64,000 nt of DNA from the NCBI RefSeq assembly GCF_003945595.2, contig NW_024104292.1, forward strand, positions 2,240,756-2,304,755. The letters run 5' to 3'. The notes beneath the pieces are model-generated. The model was not told the origin of the DNA and made no database searches. It was given only the letters and a program-made list of their open reading frames with translations. This stretch comes from Pipra filicauda. Its lineage: Eukaryota > Chordata > Aves > Passeriformes > Pipridae. Shown in pieces: positions 36,961 through 50,157 of this stretch; position 1 is the first letter of the stretch, and the number at the start of each line of letters is the position of its first letter. Made by a program: the position numbers and the translations under genes.

Positions 36961-39900
36961 TGTGGTCCTGCCGTACACCAGGTAAACGTCTCTCTGGTCT
37001 TTTCTCAGTTTTTGATTGTTTCTATCTTTCTCCAACTGTGACATTTCCTGGACCATTTTCTTCTATTATTTTCTTTGGATTCCATCCAGCTCGGTTACAT
37101 TTTCCCTGTAACACTCAGTCCAACCCAGACTGGACACTGTTACAGCTCAGATTTTGCAAACTTGAATCATGCAGGAGCACAATTGCAATGTCTTACAGGT
37201 GATGTTCCTGCCTATACATCCCAGACTACATTCATGGGAATGCAGAAACAAGGTGCAGCTCACCCATGTGTGTCATCTGAATCAAGTGACTCACTGCTGT
37301 CACTCTGTTTCTTCTCCTCCTTTTTCTGACTCCTCCCCCACAGAAAGGGGATAATCTGGCCATACTCCAAAATCTCTACAGAAGCACTGGGAAGCATGAT
37401 GTATTATTCTATGCTGATATTAAGGGTAGCAATAGATAAAAGGCAAGAAGAAACCTTCCTAAGACTGCTGCTTCTCCCCAGTGCCTCTGGGTGGAAGGTG
37501 GGTAAATCTTCATTTAGCAACATATTTACCAGCATAGGAATAATCCTGGCTGCTTTCTAGTCACCATCTAATCCTTGCCTTGGTCCTATGAAAAAAAATT
37601 ACGTGTCATCTAGAAAACAATCATGTAATTTAAAACAGTATGTAGCAGTAAAAATATCCATAGGTTTGGGGGCTGACTGTTTTTCTTAAACCTGATTTCT
37701 AATACAGACAACACTCAAACTGCATTAAAACTGTTATTTTCATGACAGCAAATATCTCTGAGCTTGTGTATTAATCTGGAACTTTCGTGTATCACAATGC
37801 CCCAAACACATAGCTGTCAAACAGATTATTTCTGTGATTGATATAAGATGTGTGGGTATGACGTCGAGAAAGGGCTGCATTGTGGGACAAATGTCCCTGA
37901 GCTTTTGGTACTACAGTTCCCAGAGAACTGGTATACATTTAAATTGCTTTATCTTGGTATAATATAACGCAGAATTTCAGTAGAAGTCATATTAACTCCC
38001 TTCCTAGAAAACCACAAAAATCCCTCATTATATCATTTACAAATCATATAATTTGTTTTTATTACCCATGTAAATAAATATACACACAAACAAATACATA
38101 CATAGAAAGGCATAAAATTATGTCTCAGCCATAGTACAGCAGTTAGTCATATACTACACATTCTACTAGGAGCAAAGCGTTTCTATAAAAATTAAAATAT
38201 TTGAATATGTATGCCCTTTGGGAATTTCCCCGTTTAAGTATTTGTGTTTAGTAAGAAAATGTTGAAGAAATTTAAGAATTGACATTACATTTAATGAGGT
38301 TCTTTTATTTAAAAAAAAAATCACAACAAAATCTATCACATATATCAAAAATTTCGCACGACAAAAGTACTCTAAAATAGCCTAGGTTCTCCTTTATGAT
38401 AAGAAGTGCACTTGTAACACTGTCAAATGATATTAGCTTTATATCATATACATATCAGTTTCCTGATGAAATAAAGGCCCATATTTTGCCATCAGGGCTG
38501 AGCAGTGTCATTCCTTACAATTTGTTCCACTGAAATGAAGAGTTATTTTGCTAGAAAGCGTTTTAGGCTGCCATAGTCTGGATCTACATGGTGAATGGAA
38601 AGAAACAGTTTGCCTTTCTATTGATTCCTTCACGATGTTCTCATTAAAGTCTGATGGCATTAAGTATATATAATTAAGTGTATACAATTTTAGATGACAA
38701 AGATACTTTTTGCTTTTCACAACATTCATCTGTAACTTCACATTTTCTATGGCATTATAGCTTAAAATAGTACAAAGATACATGATATTTAAGATTCAGA
38801 AAGACCTCTGACCTTTGACCTTAAAAGATCTTTATGTGAAGGCCCATGGTGGATTGATTTTTGACAGTACAGTGACAGAGCCATACAAAAAAGGTATTCA
38901 TATTGACCAAGTCAGTGGATATTTCAGGTCAGAATGTCAGCAGTTGTCTTTTTCAGCTGACATCCTGGTCTGAGAAAGTTGGATTTAAGGTTTGCTTGAC
39001 TCTCATATTTTGATTTCTTGCCACACATGGCTGTGCCATTAGCTCCCTGGAACGCCTTTCAGTTCTTTCCTTGAAAATGCTAAATAAGTTCTCACTTTAC
39101 CTACTGACTGAATAAGAATACAAAAACAACAGACAGCTGTGAGGCATCTGCGTGTCACACAAACACTGTTGGCACAGCTCCTGCATTCAAGAGATCAGCA
39201 AGAGCCTAGTAAATAAGCTTTCTTCACTAAAGACCACTTTTGTCCATGATCATTGAAGCTGTGCTCTACTCATACATCCTCTGAATTCCTCTTTTCTTCA
39301 GTAATCACACATGCCTAGCATGATGGCTGATTCTATTCTACAGTCCTGGGCCATGTAATTATGTGAGTAATTGGCAGACAAGATGTTGTGAATACCTGAA
39401 TCCCAGGTTAATTGAAACTAACACCTGTCTGAACTGCGCTGTTGTAATGGATGCAATAATACAAGATCAGGTCCTATTGAGTTGCATAATCTTTTCAAGA
39501 CAGGGTTTTTGATCTCCCTCCTTTGATTTGAGGGCTGCGGTAAACTAAAATATTATGCCTTTGTTGAAGCTTATAAAAGATGAATCTGAGGCTGAACATG
39601 AAGAACATTCCAGCTAATATGTATTGAGAAAAATCAGTGAGCACACATTTTTTGCATCTTTCAGTTAAGAGAAGAAACAAGATTTAGCTGTCAATGCAAC
39701 TGTAGTCAGTAACAACATCACAGTTCACCTCAGAGTAACCCAAGTTGTTACCCAGGCAGTACAACCTGAAAAATTTGGATTAATGAGGTTCAGAATAGCC
39801 AAAATTCCCACTACCATCACTGAACATCCCAAGTGGGCAAGCCTTATAGCATTGCTCAGAAGAGATTGTTCTAGTTTGTGTGAGGCTGATTTTCTGTTGC

Positions 39901-40529
39901 CTTGTCCTTTGTACCGTCAGCTCACAGGCAGAGAGTTTTAGTGTTTCCTATGTTACTTTCTCACTGGCAAAATGGTGATCCCTACATCCCTACAAATGTA
40001 CATCCCTACAGCACAGACCTGTCAGAAGAGCAGACAAAGTACTATGACAAAGACTTTCAAGCCATAGAAAGACCTCTCAAGTGAACACAGATTTTCTTGT
40101 TCTTTTAGTGAAATTAAGGCAATTTCTTTTAAATCAAATCTTAATGACTACTTTAAACATAGCTTTTATCTGACATAACTAGATTCTAGGAAGTATTTCA
40201 GTTCAAACAGACCTCTATTGCAAGAGATCAGAAAATGAACGTAGTTTGGAAATAGAACCTGATAAATAGATATAGATATATAAGAACAACATAAAGTTGT
40301 ACAGCTGCTTGTAAAAGCAGAAGACAGGATTTGATGATCTAGAAGGTCCTGGTTTTTTAAGTTAAACAAGACATGATATTTCTATGTTAGAACACGTTGG
40401 TTTTACTTATAATCGTGTAAGCTGTATAACACTAATATATTCTTTGTAAAGGGAAAGCAAATTAAAAAAAAAAAATTAAAAAGCCAAAATGTAGCCAGAA
40501 GACTTGGGATTTTCAAAAGCCCACGGTCC

Positions 40530-40555
40530 TCAGATTACTTACACAAGTAATCTGA
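40530..40555. repeat. Inverted repeat, 11-bp perfect arms, 4-base loop
   Basis: TCAGATTACTT and AAGTAATCTGA pair perfectly around ACAC. This is the longest uninterrupted short-loop stem I found by eye in the window. Confidence 0.8.
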
Positions 40556-42639
40556 TTACAGACTTCTCTGGGAACTGCTTGGCCACCCCAGTGGCCTCTG
40601 AAAATCACAATCAATTTATTTGTCTCAGGACTAATGGGGGCAAAAAAGATTTCAGGAATGAAAAGATTTTACTGTAATGACCTGAAGCAAATGCGAGAAC
40701 AAAACGCCTGCTTTAGAAGTCATGAGAGACACAATCACAACAATTAAAGGCAAGAAAGAGAAGTGAGGAGGAGGAGGGAGCTGGGAAACTGGAGTTCCCA
40801 AGTTTCAGCAGTTATATAGGCCTCTGCTTAAATGTAATATAGCTACAAAATAAAGGCAATTTACTTTGGCTGACACCTTTGCAGAGACATTTTGACACAA
40901 AAAAACTGATAGTTTTAAACAGGGACAGGTAGTTAAATGCAGGATATTGTGTCTGTCTCTGGGAATCATGTGAGTATGGAAAGACTGTAATAAAAGTAGC
41001 AAGAATATTTCACGATAGAAGCTCAGTGCGATTTTAGAAGCTGAACAGCAAGTCTGGACATATTTATCAGCCCAGTGTTTTCAAATTTTTTTCAGTAGAA
41101 GGCTGTGTCTTCTATACATCTTACTGTATCATTTTTTTCCATCTAACAGGGTCTGATTTTTTTTCAAGCTGAGTACTGTCTGAATAGCTTCCCTAACATC
41201 TTTGTTTAGGTCTGGTCTACAGATCCCACCTTACTCCCACTGATGTTAGAAGGAAACTCTCTTAGCAGACATCCTGTGGGACAACAATACCTAATTCTGT
41301 CTTTTCTTCCAGCATCTCACATCCACTCCATCAGAAGTTATGAATAATTTTTATATCTGATAATATATTCTTATTTGTGAGCACAAAGTCTAGTAAAGAC
41401 ATTCTTAGTACCTTTTTAAAGGTGTTTTTCTACTAGGATATTGTCAAAACTGAGTTACCTACTCCAGTGTTAAACTTATGGGTATGAAACATTAAAAATA
41501 AATAGAAAATTAGATGAAAACTGTGTATGAATGTAGCTGCCTCATAGTAAAACTAGCAAGTATCCTGTCCAGATCGGATTTCACTGAGAAATATCTTTGG
41601 GACACAAATGCTATCTTAGCAAGTGTGCCATCCTCTCACATCATCCCTCTCCTGTAGTAAAGGTAGAAGTATGGTCATCCTTTCCATCACGCACCTGACA
41701 GAAAGCACAGAGAGCAGTGGAAATTAAGAACTGTAGTATATATTTGGCTAAAATACTAACAAAACCCTAAGGTAATTCCCTGAAAGATTGCAAATGCTGA
41801 GGTGACAGGCAGTGAGGCTGAGGCAGGGATGGGAGGGAGAAAGACACTGCACTGCTGGGAGAGAGCCATAGCTATGTTTCAGTCAAATCTGACCTACTTT
41901 AATGAAATCAGGTCATCTGTGAGCTCTTCATTACCCTCAGACTAAACAGTGCAAAACATAGCAGCCAATGTCTCTGCCTTTTCAGAGTACTGCTAATTCT
42001 CATTACAACATTGTTATGTATTCTTTAATATATATTGACTTAGTCATCTCACCACACCAAAGCTGGTAAACAGTACTGGGGAAGGAAGGAAAGCAAACAT
42101 GATTACTGACTTTGTAAAAAAAAAAAAAAAATAAAAAATTGCAGAGTAAACACAGCTATGCCTCCAGAATATGTCCTCAAGGGAATACGGAAACAAAAGG
42201 AGGCATAACTGTCTCAGGACATTAGCCACGACAGATGAAGCTCACCTATCACACCAGCAAACTCTTAACTGTTACCAGCCACCTTCACAGACAAAGCAGA
42301 GGCTGGAGTCAAGCAGAAGCTGGTACTGTAGGCTTACACTCAAATTCTTCTCAGCGTTCAGTCTTCTATAAACAAGGAAGGTGACAGATCCATAACAAAA
42401 AAAATATACTGGCCAAGCTTTAAAGTGATGCCCATATCTGCATTTCAGTTCATATAGAGGCAGACTGTATACATGTGTGTGCAGGTAGGGATGTGTCCCA
42501 ACACATGCATTTTAGTATGTAGAAGTGTATATCCACTTGTTCTTACACCAATATATTCTGTGCTTGACAGTAATGTACATTAAGATTTATGCACTGCTTT
42601 TAGATCCCAGAAATATATAGACGTGTATCTCTATCTGTA

Positions 42640-42705
42640 TATACATATATATAGACACATAAATGTATATGTATATTTTTTTTATATATGTGTATAAAAG
42701 CATAT
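42640..42705. repeat. TA/GT-rich low-complexity sequence
   Basis: Mixed TATA, TATG and poly-T sequence with little information content, probably a degenerate dinucleotide repeat. Confidence 0.6.
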
Positions 42706-45700
42706 TCAGCAACAGACACATCCTTGTAAGCATCACATTAAACCTACACTATTTACAGTATGTGCATGACTCTATAGTGAGTAGGGTATATGTATCAAAG
42801 GCTACTGTGTTCCTAAGTAAAAGTCATCTCTTATTAAAAGAATGAAAATTTTTTTTATTTCTATTTCTAATCACAAAAGTGTGATCTTTACAATTTCTGT
42901 TCAGCATTACTTAGATGAGTATTTATGTTCATTTTGTTTTGGAAACCAAAGGCTCCACTCATTTGTCAACATGAGGGCATCTGGTACCCTGTGAAATCCA
43001 GCATCTGGTGCCATAAGGAACGACACCCAATCTCCTGCTGCTGCTCCAATAAGCCACAGGTCAGCATAGGTACCACACCATACCTGCAGCCTTGCATGGA
43101 CATCTCTGACACCTTAGCTCATTTCAAAAGGCACTACACACTAATTTATGGGTAACAACATTGGAACCTTGCATTCCTTTACCTGTAGGCAGCTATCATT
43201 AAAACATTTTCTATGCATCTCAGTGATTTTCTGGTTTTTTTCCTAACCCATGTTTAACTGGGAAATCTATTTGGTACTTATTACAGAATTATCTTTCTTC
43301 CCCTATTATCTTATTGTCCACATTACTTCTCAGTCTGTCACCCATTTGTGGGTGGCTGGTGTACTCCACCTGGACCAATGCAGGGGTCTACAGTGTAGGA
43401 GTCCACATGTGCCAACGCTTTGGACAGAAATATTTAGGTGAAATAAAGACTTACAGAGAGGATAACATAGATAGCACAGTCCTGAGGTCATGCCAAACTT
43501 TCTTTGGCAATGCCAAGTTAAGATAATTCAGAGAGTTCTTGCCACTTTCACCTTTATCCATTTTTTCCTCTTTCTATTTCATTCCCTGCCTTGTGTTGGG
43601 ACAAATGACTTTACTGTTATGTGGGGGAAGTAATGATCCACATCTTGGCTAAGGATGTGTCTAATTCCCAGTTTTATTCATAAAAATACCCTTCAAGTTC
43701 TGAACCTTCATGGTATAGAGTGGTCATATTCTAAAATCATAACTTTGATGATTGGAACTAAAAGGAGGGGCAGCTCTAGGGCATCCAGCTGGCTGTGACA
43801 GACTCAGTGCTTACTGGCTATGGCAGAATATAGTAGCCATATTTTGATTTCTTGCAACATCTGGAAAATTATTCCTTTCTATCTTCTATTTTTTACATCA
43901 CTTACTACTGCTCAAACTGCTCATTTCTTCTCATTCTAGCCAGCTGAATCTTCTGTGTCACCCATATGGTGTTTTTAAACTGCCAGAGGCACAGGACTGA
44001 AAGAAGTAATGGAAAGATTGAGGAACAGGTAATACCCCATGAACTCTTCATAGAGAACATATGACAGTGGCTAAAATATACATCATGTAGGAAATCTGAA
44101 AATTTTTAGATAAGCATAACTAACAACTGTGTACAAACAAAAGTCTTTAGTCGCTTTTCTAAAAAACTTGATGATAGAAATTACTGAGTTCCCTTTATAG
44201 GCTGCAGAGATCCTTTCTCTGAAGGAGGTAGTAGTGGGGTAAGGGAGGCTTAGAACGTAGGTAGGACAGTAATTATTATCTTTAAAGTCCAGCTTTAAGC
44301 AGCATACCTAATGGTGGGATTTGGGCAGACAAATATTGACAGCACGCTAATGTTGCTAAGCCAGCAGTGCCCTGCTGAAGGGATGGAATGTGCAGTCACA
44401 CAAAAGCCTGCCATGAGACAACCCCGAGCACCACCGAGCTAGCAGCACCTATTGGTGCTACCATGTGCATCAAAGCAGAGGGCTTTCTTGCTCCTTCCAG
44501 TGGGATAAGTCTTTTCTCAGTTTTGTTTACGGTCGCTTTTTTCCTGCGGAAGGAGCTGAAGAACAAGACTAAGATCGTGATTTTTCCCTTAGAGGAAACT
44601 GCTGCTGAGCTGCATTCTTCTCTGCCACAGAGAAATGCCTAACATGCTGCTAACCCCCACAGGAGCAGACCTCACATAGGCCCCTGCATGTGCTGCAGCT
44701 CCAACAGAGACCGTGTCTGGATCCGCACAGTACCCAGACTCATATCCCACCTCAGTGACACCTCATTTACAGGGGAATTTTACCCCTGCAGCCTGTGACT
44801 CTAAATGTGTGTTGGTGAGATCATTAACAAAGTTTTGTCTTCTTACTACAGTTGTGAGAAAAAAAACTGTTGAAAGATAACTGTTTGGTGTCTGAACATC
44901 ATATCTGAAATTCCACCTGGTAACTCTGTGATCTGCTTTGATTTCCTATGATTGAAACTGAGATATGCTTTCCATGCTTTTCATGCACTGTCACTGACAT
45001 CAAACATAGGTCAGGGTTAGCCTATTTGTATCTGTAGTTTTCCATTAAAGGTTTTAGCCTTTAGATGTTTTCTCAAAAGGAGTACATTTATTTCGGTTTG
45101 TATATTATTTTGAAGTAAATAACTAATTGAGAAAATGAGGATTTTAGCACTGAGCAAATCCATTTTTGCTTTTTCTGAAAAGCTATTTTTATTCCAGTAT
45201 CAAATATATATCCAATTACATGCTCCTTTGGACCACAGCACGGTTAATCCAACACTAAAAAGTGGATAGAAAGGCTCCCATCAAATTCCAGTAGTTTGGC
45301 CAGTGTTCATACCAGTGGTCAGAATTGGTAGTTAGGTCTGATTTTTTAAAAAACTTGCAGGGAAATGTAATTGTGAAGCTTCACATCCTCAGTCACAGTT
45401 CACTGGTCTCTCAAGCACAGTTACAGGTGTCTCCACAGAATGTAATTCCAGCCACGTAATGCTACTTGAAATTGCAGAAAAAGAAAATACAATAGTCTTC
45501 AGACATATCTTCTGACAAATTAATCATGGACTGTTGGTTCAGAGATACCAAATGTCAGAGGTTTTTTTTCATTTTACTATAACCCAGGTATGTGGAACTA
45601 TTTCTGTAAAAGCCAATGTATCACTAGGGAGAATAGACAATGCTCCATGTACAACCCCATTCACAGCAAAAGCCAGATAAACTAAAAGAACCACTTACAC

Positions 45701-47443
45701 TAGGCAGATGTTCATAACCATAATTTTATTGTCTCCAAACAGCAGTGTTTGGTTCAATACACGAAAGACAACAAATCAGGAAATGTCATTACCATGGAAC
45801 AGTAAAAAAGAAACATGGTAAAAATCTGGGAAAAATATTTTTGATTTAGATTATCTGTGGCTTTCCTGACTTGTGTGTCAGAGATGTTCAGACTGTGATA
45901 TGGCATGGCATGGGTTTGAATAGCTATATTATGTTATTGAGCACATCAGTGGATTAGCTAGCTGGGAAGAAGAGAAAGAAATCAGAACTGTGTAGTGTGG
46001 AAGTTTTCTGAAGGGAAGAAACAGTGGATACCTTTGAATTACAGAGTGACCATATCAGGTAGAAAATCTATTCATATATAGAAGCATCAACCCATACATA
46101 AAGGTGCTTGATACAGTCTTCTTCATTTTCTTCATAAATTATTTTACTGCTTTGACTATGTGTGGAGGAATTATATATTTGCTGAACTAAGCTAAGGCCA
46201 AAGAAGAGCCACATCCTTTCTATTGTAATTTGTTGTTCAAATCTCCCCTAGGATTTATCTGGCATATTTATGGCTTTATATACACATTAATTCTTAAACT
46301 TTCATAGGCTTTTAATAATAATTTAATGATAATTCTCATCAGTGCTGTGTCAACTTTTTCGCACACCATCACTAGGTTTGCAACCCATCCAACAAATCCC
46401 ATGAAACTACTTCTATGTAGCTTCCGCAGAAAACATGAAAGAACATCATAACATATCATGGAATGATGCACTGGCCGATGTGATTTCCTCCAGGCAAATG
46501 GAGGCAAAGGAGACTGGGAGGGAAGAAATACCAAACCCTGTGCAGACTCAGGCAGATATTATTTACAGTGATAACTTCTGCCCTAGAAGATGAGTCTGTC
46601 TGAGCTCTGGAAACAATGGTGGGAACCTTGAGAGTTCCAGACATAGCTCAGAGCATGAACCATAGATGCTATTAATTGCTTCCAAAGGATGCTCTCTCAA
46701 TTGACCTCAAGATAGAATGATCTTCTGCCAATATGTTCCACAGTTCATAGAAATACCTGGAAACGAAACTCTTCAATCGTGTTCAACAAACTAAAATATC
46801 TTGACCTGGACAATTCTGACCCAAAACCAAATATTTTATTTTGATTTTTCTAACATAAATATTTGATTTTCAGATAAAATATTTTGTTTTTCAGGTTAAA
46901 AATGGCAATAGGGAAAAATTCAACATATCTCTGCAATGAAAACATACATTTTCCTTCTAAAAAATTTCAATATTTTTTTTGTCTCTGATTGTTTCTGATA
47001 AATACACAGCAATGGTATATACATGTATTCACATATACACAGGAGTATATTGTTAGATACATAATCTCATATGTATTCACTCTTTGGAAAGATATCAACA
47101 ATCTGCTAGTTGATAGGTTGTGATTCTCCATTTCAGCTTGCTGAGAAAGATGTAAAAATATGGGAAAGTTGGAAAAAATTCATAGAAACAAGCATAAAAA
47201 AGACCTCTTGCATTCTTGGTATGTAAAGAAAATGCTAAACAAACAATTTGTGAACTCAGTAACAAAAGTCAATACTTAAATCCGTGTGAGTTCTCCCTTT
47301 GTCTATTTATTTTTCTGTCTCCAAATATTAAATGCAAACTTCAATACAAAGCCAAGAATTAGGTTCCATACATGGAAATGCCTTGGTGATTGTAAAAAAT
47401 AATGCTGTGGTGTATCTAGCTGGGAGGTTTGGAAGAAAGAGAA

Positions 47444-47445
<2 letters not shown>

Positions 47446-47478
<33 letters not shown>

Positions 47479-47491
47479 GAGAAAAAAAAAA
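47446..47491 (+). repeat. Poly-A run (32 A, then interrupted A run)
   Basis: Thirty-two uninterrupted A residues (47446-47477) are followed by CCGAG and a second run of A. The upstream sequence shows no recognisable processed gene or SINE. The lysine-rich open frame across it is an artefact of the run. Confidence 0.9.
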
Positions 47492-49549
47492 GAAACTGTT
47501 CCACTTCATCTAGCAGTGCTGCAATACATCACTCCAATTAAATCCCAGCCAATAAGCAAAGGGACGTGTTAAGTAAAATTCATGAGCTTTGAATGCATGT
47601 GAATGAATATGCCAATCAGAATCAATGCCACCCATTCATCTGGTGTAACACCATGGTGATGACAATGAGCTTGAAACCAGCCTTTGTTGTCATCAGCTGT
47701 GCAGTAGTTGCCACAGCCCCAGCCTGGATCAAATGTGTGGGACATTTAAATCTTCAGCATGGCACCAACACACAGAACATCTTATTCATTCCAAAAAAGG
47801 AGCTATAATCAGCCTCCAAGTAAATAATTCAGGATCAGTTCCTTAAGGGGCACAAATTGCCTTCTTTTAAAATGACAAAAATGCTGCTCCTCTGCTTGCT
47901 CAACTTTACTCCCTGGACACAAGCACAGCTTTTTGTAAACATGTAGTATATCTGTCCCTTTAGAAAATCTGTTGCTATATTAATGTCTGTAACTGAGCCT
48001 TCTGTGGGTCTTAACTGATACTGCACTGAGGAATATCTTTGCAGAGACCTCGTACTCAGCCCTTTTGAGTGCTGCAGTGGCAGATGGCTAGCTCTCACTG
48101 CTTTTACAATAACCATTTCATTTGTGATGCTTGACCTGAATTCCATTCCTTGTTTAAAAGTGTGTCTCAGTTCTCAAATGGTATTTCACAGAATTGCCAT
48201 TTCCATAGTGTTTCCACATGCCGTTCTCCAAATAACACATTTCCCCATAAAACAGGGTGGAAAAAAAGAATATGGAACTAAGTGTCACAATTGAAAATGT
48301 TTAGTCTAAGAATATGTATCCAAATACTGATGACAACTTCATTTTTATTGGATTTAAATTATCCCACTGATATTTTCTTATATGTCAGCTTATATCACTT
48401 ACAGATCATGCTGTATTTTTAGTGCTTTGTGCTATGAGTTAGTTCTCTTTCTTCCATTGAGTTGTCAGTAGTTATAACATTGTAAATGTGAAACACTCTG
48501 CTAGAAAAACAGGCCTGTGAGTGGTGACATACACTCAACTTCTCTGAATAAATTAAGCATGTATGCTTTCAGTAATAGATCCACCCATTAATCAGTGTGT
48601 TTAAAAAGATGTGACAATCACTGAGTAGAACCAATAGTCCCCCAATTTACCAGCGTATATTACTCACTGCTGAATACTTTCTCTGCACATTTCTCATCTT
48701 ATTTCTCAGTTTCTATATAGGAAATTAATCTTAAGAGGAAGAACAAGTGATATTAAAGAACAGTATTTGGAAACAAATTCTTTCTGAAGTTTCTTCTGCA
48801 ACCAATTAAAATCCCAATTAGAGGGAGCTGAAGACATCATTCAAGTACACATTAGATTAAGAAATATTAAACATGAAGCTTAGATTTGCTAACAAAAACA
48901 TGTCTCCTTTGGTCATTCCCTTCCATTCTCTGGGCCTTAGTTCATAAGGAGAAATAAAACTTAATAGAGGGAATAAATATGAGGACCAGAAAGAGCTAGC
49001 TGAAACGATGCTGCAGAAAAAATGCTGTCTGCCCATTAAGATTATCTACAACATTGTATTGTGATCCTTATGATAGTGACCTAGTCTGTTCCTACTGAAA
49101 GGGACCTGATTTTCTTCTACTGGAATTCTGCAATGCATTTATTAAAAAAAAAATAAATAAAGTTGCCTTGCCTGAGCGTTTTGCTGCACCTTGAAGTGAT
49201 CCACAACAATTTATGCAAGTTCATGCAACAGGCCCATGTATAATGAGAGACAGACAGCAAAGACACATTACACCTTATAGCAAAAGACATATTTGTTTAA
49301 ACTCAAAGTGAATGGAAGATTATTTCCAGCTGTAACTAAACCCATACTTTATGGCATTGTGTAGTCAATAATAACTCAGATTTAAGGAAATGATGCATCT
49401 CTGAACATACAGCCATTTAATTCTTTGGAAAAGAGTGATAAGGGGATGTTTTCGTAATTTGGGACAGAAACATTCTAATTGATCTGCAATAACACGAAAG
49501 CATGAGCAAATCGGTTGATACTTCAGCCTTAAGGGTTTTTACCTGTGTG

Positions 49550-50157
49550 TTGGCCTGGCCTGTAACAAAAACAGTGTGGCCAGCAGAAGTAGGGAAGTGA
49601 TTGTCTCTCTGTACTTGGCACTAGTGAGGCTGCACCTTGAACCCTGTGTTCAGTTTTGGGCCCCTCACTACAAGAAAGACATTGAAGTGCTGAAGCATGT
49701 CCAGAGAAGGGCAACGGAGCTGGTGAAGGGTCTGGAGCACAAGTCTCATGAGAAGCAGCTGAGGGAGCTGAGGGTGTTTAGCCTGGAGAAAAGGAGGTTC
49801 GGGGGGACCTTGTTGGTCTCTACAACCACCTGAAAGGAGGTTGTAACAAGGTGTGGGCCAGTCTCTTCTCCCAGGCAACAAGTGACAGGACATGAAGAAA
49901 TGGCCTGAAGTTGTACCAGGAGAGGTTCCGGTTGGACATCAGGAAGAATTTCTTCACTGAAAGGGTTGTTGAGCATTGGAATGAGCTGCCCAGGGAGGTG
50001 GTGGAGTCACCATTCCTGGAAGTGTTCAAGAAATTACAGGATGTGGCACTTAGTTCTATGGTTTAGTTGACATGGTGGTGTTCGGGCAAAGGCTGAACTC
50101 GATGATCTTGGAGGTCTTTTCCAGCTTTAATGATTCTGTGATTCTACAACTCTATGA
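49550..50157 (+). mobile_element. CR1 LINE fragment, well preserved
   Basis: About 600 bases of avian CR1 in plus orientation. It covers the C-terminus of ORF2 from 'acagtgtggccagcag' through the ORF2 stop, then the 3' UTR ('tgaactcgatgatcttggag') and the terminal 'atgattctgtgattcta' octamers. It is the longest CR1 copy here and among the least decayed, so it is probably one of the younger insertions. The 5' end is truncated, as is usual for CR1. Confidence 0.95.
49576..50066 (+). pseudogene. CR1 ORF2 C-terminus, one frameshift and one stop
   Basis: The open part (49576-49833) encodes a recognisable CR1 polyprotein segment, including [20 protein letters not shown] and the [13 protein letters not shown] block. 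These belong to the region after the reverse-transcriptase core. The CR1-like frame shifts by one base near 49800-49806, inside a run of G residues, and continues toward a TAG at 50064-50066. An additional in-frame TGA lies at 49893-49895. The remaining part still encodes the [19 protein letters not shown] segment. It is non-functional. Confidence 0.85.

Larger units (their letters stand above)
36961..49549. other. Long non-coding stretch, no gene seen
   Basis: About 12.6 kb without a supportable exon. It holds an 11-bp inverted repeat at 40530-40555, a 16-base A run at 42116-42131, TA/GT-rich sequence around 42640-42705 and a 32-base poly-A at 47446-47477. The section 44380-44720 is GC-richer than its surroundings but carries no recognisable coding sequence. 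The 103-codon frame at 47835-48146 (-) is not recognised. Confidence 0.45.

Noticed and set aside
47332..47541. Lysine-rich open frame
   Set aside because: It exists only because a poly-A run is read as AAA codons.
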